A stretch of DNA of 44,922 nucleotides from Gammaproteobacteria bacterium (lineage in GTDB: Bacteria > Pseudomonadota > Gammaproteobacteria > Steroidobacterales > GCA-2729495), in contig JABDLC010000065.1 of the NCBI GenBank assembly GCA_013001905.1, positions 1 to 44,922 of the forward strand, in the 5' to 3' direction. Position 1 is the stretch's first letter. Each line of letters starts with the position of its first letter. The translations under genes and the position numbers were made by a program. Below are positions 17,360 to 25,883 of this stretch, one piece after another. The notes under the pieces were generated by a model. It was not told the origin of the DNA, did not search any database, and saw only the letters and a program-made list of their open reading frames with translations.

Positions 17360-18417
17360 AATTGTTTCAGACTGTCGATTAACTGATTATTTTGCGCTTC
17401 GTTACCGATGGTGATGCGCAGGCAATTCGGAACCTGCCAGCCGAAGTTACGGACCAGCACGCCGCCCTGCATGGCGAGTTCGGCAAAACGCTTGCTGTCG
17501 CTAACGCGCACTAGCAGGAAGTTGGCTTCGGACGGGTACACCTGCTCCACGCCCGGCATCGCACTCAGCGCCGCGGCAACGCGTTCCCGCTCCGCGCGCA
17601 GTGTGCTTACGCGCTCGGCAATTTCATCGCGAGCGGCGGGCGTCAGGCAGGCCTGCACGGCCTCGATGACCGGTTTAGCCAGCGCGTAAGGAGGCATCAC
17701 GCAGCCGGCCATGCGCACCAGTTCCGGCGGACCGAGCAGCGCGCCACACCGGGCACCCGCAAGCCCGAAAGCTTTCGACAGGGTGCGCAGCACAACCACA
17801 TTGTTGAACTCGGTTGAGTTCAGGAGCTGGTGGGTCGGGTCGTCGCTGCCGAATTCAGTGTATGCAGCGTCGACTACCACCAGTGCACGGCCGCTCAACA
17901 GCCGCGCGATCAGATCAATCTCCGCGGTCTCGAAACGATTGCCAGTCGGATTGTTAGGCGAACAGATAAACAGCACTTTGGCGTCATCCGGCCAGTTGCG
18001 CACAATGTTGTCTGCGTCGAGCGCATACCCCTGTTCGGCGAGCAGCGGAATCTCATGCACGCCGGCGCCCTGCACATCGGCATAGACACGATACATCCCG
18101 AAGGTGGGCGGGCAGATCACGATGCTGTCCTGACCCGCCGTGCAGAAGCAGCGGATTAACAAATCGATGGCTTCAGAGCTGCCCCGGGTCACCAGCGTTT
18201 GCTCTGCTGTGACACCGTAGTACTCGGCCAGTGCGGCACGCAGCGCATCCGGTTTCTCGGGCGGGTAGTGGTTGAGGTCTGCTTCCGCCGGGCTGCCCGG
18301 CGCGGGCCAGGGCGTCTCATTGGCATTCAGGCGCACCAGACCCTCGGCATAATTGGCCGCTTCATAAGGCACCAGCTGCTGAATCTCCGGCCGCGCCAGT
18401 TCGATGACAGAACCCAT
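17356..18417 (-). CDS. hisC: histidinol-phosphate aminotransferase
   Basis: A 353-residue fold-type I PLP aminotransferase. Visible features are RLNANETPWP near the N-terminus, SPNNPTGN, VDAAYTEFG, the PLP-binding Lys in RTLSKAFGLAGARCG, and NFLLVRV towards the C-terminus. It transfers an amino group from glutamate to imidazole acetol phosphate. It starts two bases after hisD and overlaps hisB by four bases. The length is normal for the family. Confidence 0.96.
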   Translation of the reverse strand: MGSVIELARPEIQQLVPYEAANYAEGLVRLNANETPWPAPGSPAEADLNHYPPEKPDALRAALAEYYGVTAEQTLVTRGSSEAIDLLIRCFCTAGQDSIVICPPTFGMYRVYADVQGAGVHEIPLLAEQGYALDADNIVRNWPDDAKVLFICSPNNPTGNRFETAEIDLIARLLSGRALVVVDAAYTEFGSDDPTHQLLNSTEFNNVVVLRTLSKAFGLAGARCGALLGPPELVRMAGCVMPPYALAKPVIEAVQACLTPAARDEIAERVSTLRAERERVAAALSAMPGVEQVYPSEANFLLVRVSDSKRFAELAMQGGVLVRNFGWQVPNCLRITIGNEAQNNQLIDSLKQL

Positions 18418-18419
18418 GG

Positions 18420-19742
18420 TCAGGCGTCCTGCTCGTCAAGTCGTTCGATCCGCACTTCAACTGCGCGAGCGTGGGCGTCGAGTCCTTCCAGCCGCGCCAG
18501 CGTGCTTACCGTCGGTTGCAGATTGCGCACGCCGTCGGCTGTCAGTTCCTGCACCGACATGCGTTTCTGAAAGTCCGTCACTGAAAGACCGCTGTATGCG
18601 CGTGCGTACCCGTAGGTCGGCAGCACGTGATTGGTGCCGCTGCAGTAGTCGCCCACTGCCTCCGGCGTATAGGCGCCCAGAAAAATTGAGCCGGCATTGG
18701 CAATCTGATCGAGCCATTGACGAGCATTGTCGACCTGCATAATGAGGTGCTCGGGCGCGTACGCATTCGATACGGCCAGAGCTTCCTCCAGATCGTCGAC
18801 GAGCACCGTGCGGGCGTGCGCCAGCGACTGCTCCATAATCGCGCGTCGGGGCAGGTCGGGCAGTGCGGCGGCAATTTCATCATCCGCGGCGTCGGCCAGC
18901 GCTTCGCTGGTGGTGACCAGGATGACCTGTGAATCGACACCGTGTTCGGCCTGCGACAACAGATCCAGCGCGACGGCGCGGGGGTCGGCGGCTGCATCGG
19001 CGATCACCAGCACTTCAGACGGCCCGGCCGGCATGTCGAGGGCTGCGCCGGCCGGATCCGCAGCCACTTCGGTTTTGGCCGCGGTGACCCACGCGTTACC
19101 GGGGCCGAAAATCTTATCGACCTGCGGCACGCTCTCGGTGCCGTAGGCCATCGCGGCTACAGCCTGCGCGCCGCCCAGTTTGTAAATGCGATCAACACCG
19201 CATTCTCTGGCAGCCGTCAGGACGGCCGGATCTGCCGTGCCGTCCGGGCGCGGCGGCGTGCACAGGATGCGCGTCGGGCAGCCGGCGAGGGCAGCCGGAA
19301 CGGCGAGCATAATCGCTGTGGACGGCAGCGGCGCAGTTCCGGCGGGCACATACAGGCCCACCGCCGGCACCGGCCGCGTAATCCGTTCGCAAACGACTCC
19401 CGCAGACGTTTCAACACTGTACGGCTCCGTGAGCTGCGCCTCGTGGTAACGCCGCACGTTCGCAATGGCGGTCTGAATAGCGGCGAACTGTTCGTCCGTC
19501 AGCTGCTTCCGGGCTGCAGCAAATTCGTCGGGTGTCACCTGCAGTTCTGTGAGCTCCGCCTTGTCGAGCCGCGCGGTAATGGCGCGCAGGGCGGCATCGC
19601 CGCCGGCCCGCACCTCGGCGAGAATTTTTTGCACGCCCGCGAGTGTCTCCGCGCCGGCGGTTACAGCCGGGCGCTGCAAGGCAGCCGTGCGTTCGGCTGC
19701 GCTGAGTTCGCTCCAGCGCACACGTTGTGCGATCTTGTTCAT
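18420..19742 (-). CDS. hisD: histidinol dehydrogenase
   Basis: A 440-residue zinc enzyme that oxidises L-histidinol to L-histidine in two NAD-dependent steps. Recognisable blocks are YVPAGTAPLPSTAIMLAVPA, KIFGPGNAWVTAAK, DMPAGPSEVLVIAD, the QAEHGVDSQVILVT segment (zinc and active-site residues) and NAYAPEHLIMQV. It starts within the last codons of hisG (four-base overlap) and ends two bases before hisC. Nothing unusual in the sequence. Confidence 0.97.
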   Translation of the reverse strand: MNKIAQRVRWSELSAAERTAALQRPAVTAGAETLAGVQKILAEVRAGGDAALRAITARLDKAELTELQVTPDEFAAARKQLTDEQFAAIQTAIANVRRYHEAQLTEPYSVETSAGVVCERITRPVPAVGLYVPAGTAPLPSTAIMLAVPAALAGCPTRILCTPPRPDGTADPAVLTAARECGVDRIYKLGGAQAVAAMAYGTESVPQVDKIFGPGNAWVTAAKTEVAADPAGAALDMPAGPSEVLVIADAAADPRAVALDLLSQAEHGVDSQVILVTTSEALADAADDEIAAALPDLPRRAIMEQSLAHARTVLVDDLEEALAVSNAYAPEHLIMQVDNARQWLDQIANAGSIFLGAYTPEAVGDYCSGTNHVLPTYGYARAYSGLSVTDFQKRMSVQELTADGVRNLQPTVSTLARLEGLDAHARAVEVRIERLDEQDA

Positions 19743-20641
19743 GCCAGCATTTTCTCAATCGGTAGCACGAGAATTGAACTCGCGCCTTTACGTTTCAGAT
19801 CTTCGAGTGTTTCCCAGAATACGTTCTCCCGACATACGACATGCACGGCAACCTTGTCGTTCACCTCGTCGAGCGGCAGTACGGTTGGTGACTCAGCGCC
19901 GGGCAACAGTTCGTGTATGGCGGCCAGTGCGGAGCGTGGGGCGTGCATCATGATGTACTTGCTGCCGCGCACCTGCTGTACGCCGGCAATGCGTTCGACC
20001 AGCCGGTTTACCCACTCCGTTTTCTCCGCGGGTATATCTATCGGCGTTTGCACCAGGCACGCGCGGCTCTCCAGTATGGTCTCGCCTTCAACCAGGCGAT
20101 TGGCTGCGAGTGTTCCGCCTGTCGAAACCAGGTCGCAGATCAGTTCCGCCCGGCCGAGGTTTGGCGCAATTTCAACAGCACCGCTGAACTCGATCACCTG
20201 GCCGTTGAGCTGATTACGTTTCAGGTAGTCTTCGACGATCAGCGGGTAACTCGTCGCAATCGTCTGGCCGTCGATATCGGTAATCGCCTGGAGGTCGCCG
20301 TCTTCGGGGTAGGCAAATGCCAGACGACAGTGGCCGAAATCGAGCGGCTGCAGCATTTTGAAAGGCGCGTCATCGCCTGCGGCCGCGTACTCGAGTCGTT
20401 TTTCTTCGAGCACGTTCATGCCGCAAATGCCGAGATCACAGACATCGTCCTTGACGAGCCCGGGGATGTCGTCGTCACGGACTAACAGAAAGTCGACCGG
20501 CATGTTCTCGCCGAAACCAATCAGCTGATCGCGGCCACGTGAATACTTGAGGCCACACTGCTGCAGCAATTCGAGGCAGAGTTCAGTCAGGCGACCGGAT
20601 TTCTGGATCGCTATTTTTATTCGGGCAGGGGACTGCGTCAT
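19739..20641 (-). CDS. hisG: ATP phosphoribosyltransferase, long form
   Basis: A 300-residue HisG of the long class, carrying a C-terminal ACT-like regulatory domain (from about residue 225) that mediates histidine feedback, so no HisZ partner is needed. Family motifs include IAIQKSGRLTE, CDLGICGMNVLEE, the PRPP loop ELICDLVSTGGTLAANRL and a C-terminal ending SSILVLPIEKML. It commits PRPP and ATP to histidine synthesis. It overlaps both the upstream regulator gene and hisD by four bases each. Confidence 0.96.
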   Translation of the reverse strand: MTQSPARIKIAIQKSGRLTELCLELLQQCGLKYSRGRDQLIGFGENMPVDFLLVRDDDIPGLVKDDVCDLGICGMNVLEEKRLEYAAAGDDAPFKMLQPLDFGHCRLAFAYPEDGDLQAITDIDGQTIATSYPLIVEDYLKRNQLNGQVIEFSGAVEIAPNLGRAELICDLVSTGGTLAANRLVEGETILESRACLVQTPIDIPAEKTEWVNRLVERIAGVQQVRGSKYIMMHAPRSALAAIHELLPGAESPTVLPLDEVNDKVAVHVVCRENVFWETLEDLKRKGASSILVLPIEKMLA

Positions 20642-20952
20642 GATTCAATTTTTCCCATTCGTTGGAGCACGGCGGCATAGCCGGCGGGCGGTTCAGCCAG
20701 GCAACGCGCAACCCGCCCGACTGTCGTGACACTGACACCGGTCTTGTCGCGAATCTGGCGGTAGGTCAGACCATCAGCCAGCAATTCGGCCACGACCCAG
20801 CGATCTTTCAGCGCCTGCAATTCGGCAGGCGTGCATAGGTCCTGGAAGAAGGCCCGGCATTCGTCGACGTCCTGCAATTGCAGGACGGCACTAAAAAGCT
20901 CGTCTTCGGCGGCGACTTCCTCGCCGGCGTCATATACACGGTGTTCTTTCAT
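20638..20952 (-). CDS. hisR: TrpR/YerC-family regulator of the histidine operon (HisR-like)
   Basis: A 104-residue protein of the TrpR/YerC/YecD family: an N-terminal helical dimerisation region with DLCTPAELQALKDRW and a helix-turn-helix in GLTYRQIRDKTGVSVTTVGRVARCL. Its place as first gene of the his operon, overlapping hisG by four bases, matches the hisR gene of Xanthomonas and Xylella. TrpR relatives bind palindromic operators as dimers with an amino-acid corepressor. Here a 28-bp near-palindrome lies directly upstream at the predicted +1, implying autoregulated, histidine-responsive control; the corepressor is inferred. No ribosome-binding site is evident before the ATG at 20952. Confidence 0.85.
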   Translation of the reverse strand: MKEHRVYDAGEEVAAEDELFSAVLQLQDVDECRAFFQDLCTPAELQALKDRWVVAELLADGLTYRQIRDKTGVSVTTVGRVARCLAEPPAGYAAVLQRMGKIES

Positions 20953-20957
20953 GAGTA

Positions 20958-20985
20958 TTACTGTATTAGTGCATTAACACAGTAA
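20958..20985 (-). promoter_or_regulatory. probable HisR operator (28-bp near-palindrome)
   Basis: The 28 bases form an inverted repeat with arms beginning TTACTGT and ending ACAGTAA around a central TGCA; only two position pairs are mismatched. The core GTATTAGTGCATTAACAC resembles the TrpR operator layout (GTACTAGTTAACTAGTAC). It begins directly downstream of the -10 and ends five bases before the hisR start, so a bound dimer would block initiation. Confidence 0.7.
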
Positions 20986-20986
20986 A

Positions 20987-21015
20987 ACAATAGCAGGTAT
21001 ACCCGGGCGGGTAAA
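20987..21015 (-). promoter_or_regulatory. predicted promoter of the his operon
   Basis: On the minus strand, TTTACC (21015-21010) and TATTGT (20992-20987) are separated by 17 bases; each matches the sigma-70 consensus at four of six positions. The predicted start near 20980 lies inside the palindrome at 20958-20985. The rest of the gap up to 21126 shows no gene. Confidence 0.5.
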
Positions 21016-21126
21016 GGGCAGGGAGGAGATATTTTCAGGCGCGGGCCGGCCGACCGTCAGAGGTCAACAACAAACTCAGGAAACAGTCATAAACTATTGG
21101 TTTTATTTATACTTCCTGCTTCCTCC

Positions 21127-21621
21127 TCAGCTGTCACCGACCACAATGGTGTCGGGTTGGCGGTTGTCGCCGATGACGGCGATTTTCCACTGACCGCTTT
21201 TCTTCACCAGCACATACATTTCGCTGAAATTGAGGACCATGGGGTCGCTGACATTCTTGCGGTGGGTCGTGGTGGTCGTATCGGCCCAGACGGTCGCGAT
21301 GTCGCCGTGTTCGGTGACCGATGTGATTTCCGGTTTGCGGCTGTAGGCCTCGGTGGACGGAAACAGGATGGCGCCGACGACTTGCCAGGTCTTGATCAGA
21401 TCGCCCGTCAGCGGAGGGTTTTCGGGCATGCCGGGGTGGGCAGGGCGCAGCTGCAGGACAACGCCGCCGTCCGCCAGTTGTTCCATGGCGGTGTCCATAT
21501 CGCGCTCGGTGACCGCGGAATTGAAGGTTTTGACAACCTCGGCAGGGCCGGGTGCGGCGGCCTGCAGGCTGCCCGCTGCACCAAGCGCAATAATCAGGAA
21601 TGTGCTGTACAGGGCTTTCAT
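21127..21621 (-). CDS. secreted SnoaL/NTF2-like domain protein
   Basis: A 164-residue protein with a signal peptide (MKALYSTFLIIALGAAG, cleavage near SLQAAA) and a cone-shaped NTF2/SnoaL-like domain: FNSAVTERDMDTAMEQLADGGVVLQL at the start, ATVWADTTTTTH in the middle and MYVLVKKSGQWKIAVIGDNR at the end, the pattern of DUF4440-type stress or scaffold proteins. A strong ribosome-binding site (GGGAGG, eight bases from the ATG) fixes the start. It follows leuB by 85 bases on the same strand and could be expressed from leu read-through. Catalytic role unknown; probably periplasmic. Confidence 0.7.
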   Translation of the reverse strand: MKALYSTFLIIALGAAGSLQAAAPGPAEVVKTFNSAVTERDMDTAMEQLADGGVVLQLRPAHPGMPENPPLTGDLIKTWQVVGAILFPSTEAYSRKPEITSVTEHGDIATVWADTTTTTHRKNVSDPMVLNFSEMYVLVKKSGQWKIAVIGDNRQPDTIVVGDS

Positions 21622-21706
21622 GCCGGTCGCCTCCCGTTGGCGTAACTCAATAGAATCACACTAGGGTCTGACGGCGGCCGCCCGCAATAGCTATTTACCG
21701 CAGTTT

Positions 21707-22771
21707 TCAGGCGGTGATGGCGGCAGCGATCGCGTCGCCCATTGCGGCCGTGCCGACCACCTGATCGCCCTTTGCGGCGATATCACCCGTCCTCAGGCCG
21801 TTGCTGAGCACCGTATTGACGGCGGCCTCAATGGCTGCAGACTCGTCCTCAAGGCCGAGCGACAGTCGCAACAGCATCGCGGCGCTCAGAATTGTGGCGC
21901 AGGGGTTGGCTTTGTCCTGACCGGCAATGTCCGGGGCAGACCCGTGGATGGGTTCATAGAGCCCGACACTGCCTTCGTTCAGCGACGCGGACGGCAGCAT
22001 GCCCATCGAGCCGGCCAGCATCGAGGCTTCGTCGGTCAGGATGTCGCCGAACATGTTTTCGGTCACGATGACATCGAAATCTGCGGGTCGTGACAGCAAG
22101 TGCATGGCTGCGGCGTCCACGAGCAGGTGTTCCAGTTCCACACTGGCGAATTCACGCGGCATCAGCTCCTCGGTTACTTCCCGCCACAGACGTGAGGTCT
22201 CCAGCACATTGGATTTGTCGACCGAGGTCACTTTGTTTTTACGGCCCTGCGCGAGTTTGCCGGCGATACGTAAGACCCGCTCGATCTCCGGCCGGGTGTA
22301 CGTGCAGACATCCGTAGCGCTGTCGGCGGTGCGTTCTTTCTTGCCGAAATAGATACCGCCGGTCAGTTCGCGCACCACCATAATGTCGACACCCTGCAGC
22401 AGGTCGGCTCGTATGGGAGAGGCGCCGGACAAAATGGGGTGGGGCGCGACCGGGCGCAAATTAGCGAATACACCCAGTGCTGCGCGCAAACGCAGCAGGC
22501 CTTTTTCAGGGCGCGATTCAGTCGGCACACTGTCCCACTTCGGCCCGCCAACCGCGCCGAGTAACACGGCGGCCGCATCGGCGCAGATGTCCGCCGTCTG
22601 TTGCGGAAAAGGGTCGTTCTCTGCATCAAGCCCGGCGCCGCCGATTAACGCTTCCGGCAGCGCAAAGTCGTGACCGAATTTCTGTTCCACGGCGCGCAAT
22701 ACTTTAACTGCTTCACGGGTAACCTCGGCGCCGATGCCGTCGCCCGGCAGGATCGCGATTGTAGACTGCAT
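21707..22771 (-). CDS. leuB: 3-isopropylmalate dehydrogenase
   Basis: A 354-residue NAD- and metal-dependent decarboxylating dehydrogenase that makes 2-ketoisocaproate precursors in leucine synthesis. Family blocks include [19 protein letters not shown], the substrate loop [56 protein letters not shown] and [24 protein letters not shown]. It is the last leu gene, 16 bases after leuD. Length and motifs are normal. Confidence 0.97.
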   Translation of the reverse strand: MQSTIAILPGDGIGAEVTREAVKVLRAVEQKFGHDFALPEALIGGAGLDAENDPFPQQTADICADAAAVLLGAVGGPKWDSVPTESRPEKGLLRLRAALGVFANLRPVAPHPILSGASPIRADLLQGVDIMVVRELTGGIYFGKKERTADSATDVCTYTRPEIERVLRIAGKLAQGRKNKVTSVDKSNVLETSRLWREVTEELMPREFASVELEHLLVDAAAMHLLSRPADFDVIVTENMFGDILTDEASMLAGSMGMLPSASLNEGSVGLYEPIHGSAPDIAGQDKANPCATILSAAMLLRLSLGLEDESAAIEAAVNTVLSNGLRTGDIAAKGDQVVGTAAMGDAIAAAITA

Positions 22772-22787
22772 GTTTATCCTTATGGGT

Positions 22788-23390
22788 TCAGGCGGGTACG
22801 TTCAGGCTGGGGTTCCAGCTGCGGTTGCGCTCGAACGCTTCAATGTTGTCGCGGTTTTGCAGCAGAAAGCCCATCTGGTCGATGCCTTCCATGATGCAGT
22901 GGCGCGCGAACGGCTCAACCCGAAACGAGGTGTTCCGGCCGTTCGGCAGGCGCACTTCGCAGGCCTCAAGATCCACCGTCACTTCGGCGCCCGGATTATC
23001 CAGCAACCACTGATGGGTGTCGCTGTCGACAACGACCGGAAGGAGTCCGTTGTTAAGTGAATTGTTGCGGAAGATATCAGCGATCTCGCAACTGATGACG
23101 GCCCGGATACCGAAGTCGTATATGGCCCACGGCGCGTGTTCGCGAGACGAACCGCAGCCGAAGTTGCGACCCGCAACGAGAATCTTGCGGCCCTGAGCTT
23201 CCGGCGCATTGAGCGGAAAATCCTCGATGGCATTGCCCGCCTTGTCGAAACGCCAGTCGGCGAACAACGACACGCCGATGCCTTCGCGTTCCGTGGTGGT
23301 GAGGAAGCGCGCGGGCACGATCTGATCGGTGTCGACGTCATCAATCGGCAGCACAATGGTCTGCGAGGTGAGTTTGGTTATTTTTTCCAT
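22788..23390 (-). CDS. leuD: 3-isopropylmalate dehydratase small subunit
   Basis: A 200-residue swivel-domain subunit that pairs with LeuC to isomerise 2- to 3-isopropylmalate. Typical blocks are [33 protein letters not shown] and [17 protein letters not shown]. The length is that of the ~200-residue proteobacterial form. It lies 11 bases after leuC and 16 before leuB, within a compact leuC-leuD-leuB block. Confidence 0.97.
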   Translation of the reverse strand: MEKITKLTSQTIVLPIDDVDTDQIVPARFLTTTEREGIGVSLFADWRFDKAGNAIEDFPLNAPEAQGRKILVAGRNFGCGSSREHAPWAIYDFGIRAVISCEIADIFRNNSLNNGLLPVVVDSDTHQWLLDNPGAEVTVDLEACEVRLPNGRNTSFRVEPFARHCIMEGIDQMGFLLQNRDNIEAFERNRSWNPSLNVPA

Positions 23391-23401
23391 CGTTAGTCGT
23401 C

Positions 23402-24820
23402 CTAGCTCGCTTCGTCGAGTAAGTCGCGGGGGTCGGCAATCACGCCGGCGATAGCGGATGCGGCAGCCGTTTCCGGGCTGGCGAGTACAGTGCGCCCGCC
23501 AGGGCCCTGACGCCCTTCGAAATTACGATTGCTGGTGCTCACGCAAAGCTGCCCCTTACCAAGCTTGTCGCTGTTCATGCCAAGGCACATTGAGCAGCCC
23601 GCCTCACGCCATTCCGCACCGGCCGCAAGAAATATTTCGTGCAGGCCTTCTGCTTCCGCGCGTTTTTTGACGGCTTCCGAGCCTGGCACAATCAGCATGC
23701 GCACTGAGTCCGCGACGCGCCGGCCTTTCAGCATAGCGGCCACCGCGCGCAGGTCCGTCATCCGCGAATTCGTGCAGCTACCCACAAACACCACGTCGAC
23801 TTTCGTGCCGAGCATTGGCTTGTCAGCTTCCACCTGCATGTACTGAATCGACTTGCGAAAACTCTGGTTGTCGCCCGGGTTGGGCACCGGCTTGGAGATC
23901 GGTACGACCATGGCGGGATTAGTGCCGTAGGTGACCTGTGGCTCCAGCTCCGAAACATCAAGGTCGACTTCCACATCGAAGCTTGCGTCTGCGTCGGAGG
24001 CGAGCGCCAGCCAGCGCTCGACTGCTTTATCCCATTCCGCACCCTGCGGCACTTTCTCGCGGCCGCGCAGGTACTCAATCGTGGTCTCGTCAGGCGCGAT
24101 CATGCCGGCGCGCGCGCCGGCTTCAATCGTCATGTTGCAGATGGTCATGCGCTGCTCCATGTTGAGCTTGCGGATCGTGTCGCCGCGGTACTCAATCACA
24201 TGGCCGGTGCCGCCATCGACGCCGATTTTGCCGATCAACGCCAGAATGATGTCTTTGGCACCCACGCCGCGCTTGAGCTCACCGGTAATGTTTACCGCCA
24301 TCGATTTTGGTTTGCGCATGAGCAGGCACTGGGTCGCGAGCACGTGGCCAACCATCGTGGCGCCGATGCCGAAACCCATTGCGCCGAAAGCACCGTGAGT
24401 GGAGGAGTGGCTGTCGCCGCAAACAATCGTTTTACCCGGTTGTGTCGCGCCTATTTCCGGCCCGATTACGTGCACGATGCCGCGATGTTCGCTGCCGAAG
24501 CCGTGCAGCTCGATGCCAAACTCTTCGCAGTTTTTAACCATTTGCCGGATCTGGTTTGCCGGCTCCGGGTCCGACACGGCATCGAGGCTCTCTTCGAGAT
24601 TTTCGATGGGTACGGTCGGGGTCGAATGATCCATGGTGGCGAGCACCTGATCGGGGTGAGCGACCTTCATGCCGGTTTCGCGCAGCATGTTAAAAGCCTG
24701 GGGCGTGGTCACCTCATGAATAATGTGCAGGTCGATGTAGAAGATCGCCGGTGTATCGTCAGTTTCAGGAACGACAACGTGCTCGTCCCAGACCTTCTCG
24801 AAAAGTGATTTGCCACCCAT
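23402..24820 (-). CDS. leuC: 3-isopropylmalate dehydratase large subunit
   Basis: A 472-residue aconitase-family subunit carrying a [4Fe-4S] cluster. Ligand cysteines are seen in FVGSCTNSRMTDL and in REAGCSMCLGMN. Other family blocks are YIDLHIIHEVTTPQAF, CGDSHSSTHGAFGAMGFGIG and SNRNFEGRQGPGGRTVLASP. The start MGGKSLFEKVWDEH is typical. It follows ilvE by 63 bases, the largest gap inside the leu operon; I see no terminator there. Confidence 0.97.
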   Translation of the reverse strand: MGGKSLFEKVWDEHVVVPETDDTPAIFYIDLHIIHEVTTPQAFNMLRETGMKVAHPDQVLATMDHSTPTVPIENLEESLDAVSDPEPANQIRQMVKNCEEFGIELHGFGSEHRGIVHVIGPEIGATQPGKTIVCGDSHSSTHGAFGAMGFGIGATMVGHVLATQCLLMRKPKSMAVNITGELKRGVGAKDIILALIGKIGVDGGTGHVIEYRGDTIRKLNMEQRMTICNMTIEAGARAGMIAPDETTIEYLRGREKVPQGAEWDKAVERWLALASDADASFDVEVDLDVSELEPQVTYGTNPAMVVPISKPVPNPGDNQSFRKSIQYMQVEADKPMLGTKVDVVFVGSCTNSRMTDLRAVAAMLKGRRVADSVRMLIVPGSEAVKKRAEAEGLHEIFLAAGAEWREAGCSMCLGMNSDKLGKGQLCVSTSNRNFEGRQGPGGRTVLASPETAAASAIAGVIADPRDLLDEAS

Positions 24821-24883
24821 GGGTGAGTGTTCTCCGTTTTTGCATTGAGGGCGCGTTTTACGCGCCGGACTTTGTTCTTGTAT

Positions 24884-25843
24884 TTAGCCGGCCGCTTGCG
24901 TCAGGCTGCCGGAGTCGTCGATAGATTCCAGCCAGCCCCACTGATCGGCGGTGCTGCCATCGAACAACCCGAAAAAGGCCGCCTGCAATGTGGCCGTAAT
25001 CGGGCCGCGTTTGCCGTCCCCGACCGGAACGCGATCGACCGAACGCACCGGCGTAACTTCGGCTGCCGTGCCCGTCATAAACATCTCATCGGCGATGTAC
25101 AGCATTTCCCGCGGTATGGCCTGCTCAGCAATCTGATAGCCCGCGCCGGCTGCCAGCGTGATGATGGTGTCGCGCGTAATGCCGGTCAGACAGGATGCTG
25201 CCGCGGGCGGCGTGTAGATCCTGCCGTTCTTGATCACGAACAGGTTTTCGCCGGCGCCTTCTGACACCGTGCCGTCGGTGGCCAGCGCGATGCCCTCATG
25301 AAAGCCGTTGGCTTTGGCTTCGAGACTGATCAGTGTGCTCGACAGGTAGTTGCCGCCGGCTTTCGCCATCGCCGGCAGAGTATTAGGCGCAATCCGCTGC
25401 CAGGACGAGATGCCCGCATCGACGCCTTTTTCGAGCGCTTCGGCGCCGAGGTATGCACCCCATTCCCAGGCGGCGACCACAACATCCGTGGGGTGGTCTG
25501 GTGCGGGCGCGAGACCGATCTCGCCATAGCCACGAAACGCGATTGGGCGGATGTACGCACCGTTGACGAGTTTGTTTTCCAAAACCACGCGCCGACATGC
25601 CTCATTAATAGTTGCGGCGTCGTAAGGCATCGGGATGCGGTGAATTTTTGCGGACTCGAACATCCGGGCGGTATGCGCATCGAGGCGAAATACTTTTAAC
25701 CCGTCCGGAGTTTTGTAGACGCGTATCCCTTCAAATACGGATGAGCCGTAGTGCAGGGCATGCGTGAGCACGTGCACCTGAGCATCTTCCCAGGGCACCA
25801 TTTCTCCGTTTTGCCAGATCCAATCGCATTTGTTGATTGGCAT
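24884..25843 (-). CDS. ilvE: branched-chain amino acid aminotransferase
   Basis: A 319-residue fold-type IV PLP aminotransferase for the last step of leucine, valine and isoleucine synthesis. It has HYGSSVFEGIRVY at the N-terminus, the PLP lysine in AKAGGNYLSSTLISLEAKANG and SEGAGENLFVIKNG, then TGITRDTIITLA. Placement between leuA and leuC (40 and 63 bases from them) puts the transaminase under the leucine attenuator, a sensible pairing because it acts on the product of LeuB. Confidence 0.96.
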   Translation of the reverse strand: MPINKCDWIWQNGEMVPWEDAQVHVLTHALHYGSSVFEGIRVYKTPDGLKVFRLDAHTARMFESAKIHRIPMPYDAATINEACRRVVLENKLVNGAYIRPIAFRGYGEIGLAPAPDHPTDVVVAAWEWGAYLGAEALEKGVDAGISSWQRIAPNTLPAMAKAGGNYLSSTLISLEAKANGFHEGIALATDGTVSEGAGENLFVIKNGRIYTPPAAASCLTGITRDTIITLAAGAGYQIAEQAIPREMLYIADEMFMTGTAAEVTPVRSVDRVPVGDGKRGPITATLQAAFFGLFDGSTADQWGWLESIDDSGSLTQAAG

Positions 25844-25883
25844 CAGTTTTCCTCTTCCTTAGACAGCATCAGCGTATACGTCA

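Noticed and set aside
18942-20213. A 423-codon open frame on the plus strand across hisD and hisG
   Set aside because: It lies antisense to two intact, recognisable genes, its translation is rich in Arg/Gly/His with no family pattern, and such frames are expected in GC-rich DNA.
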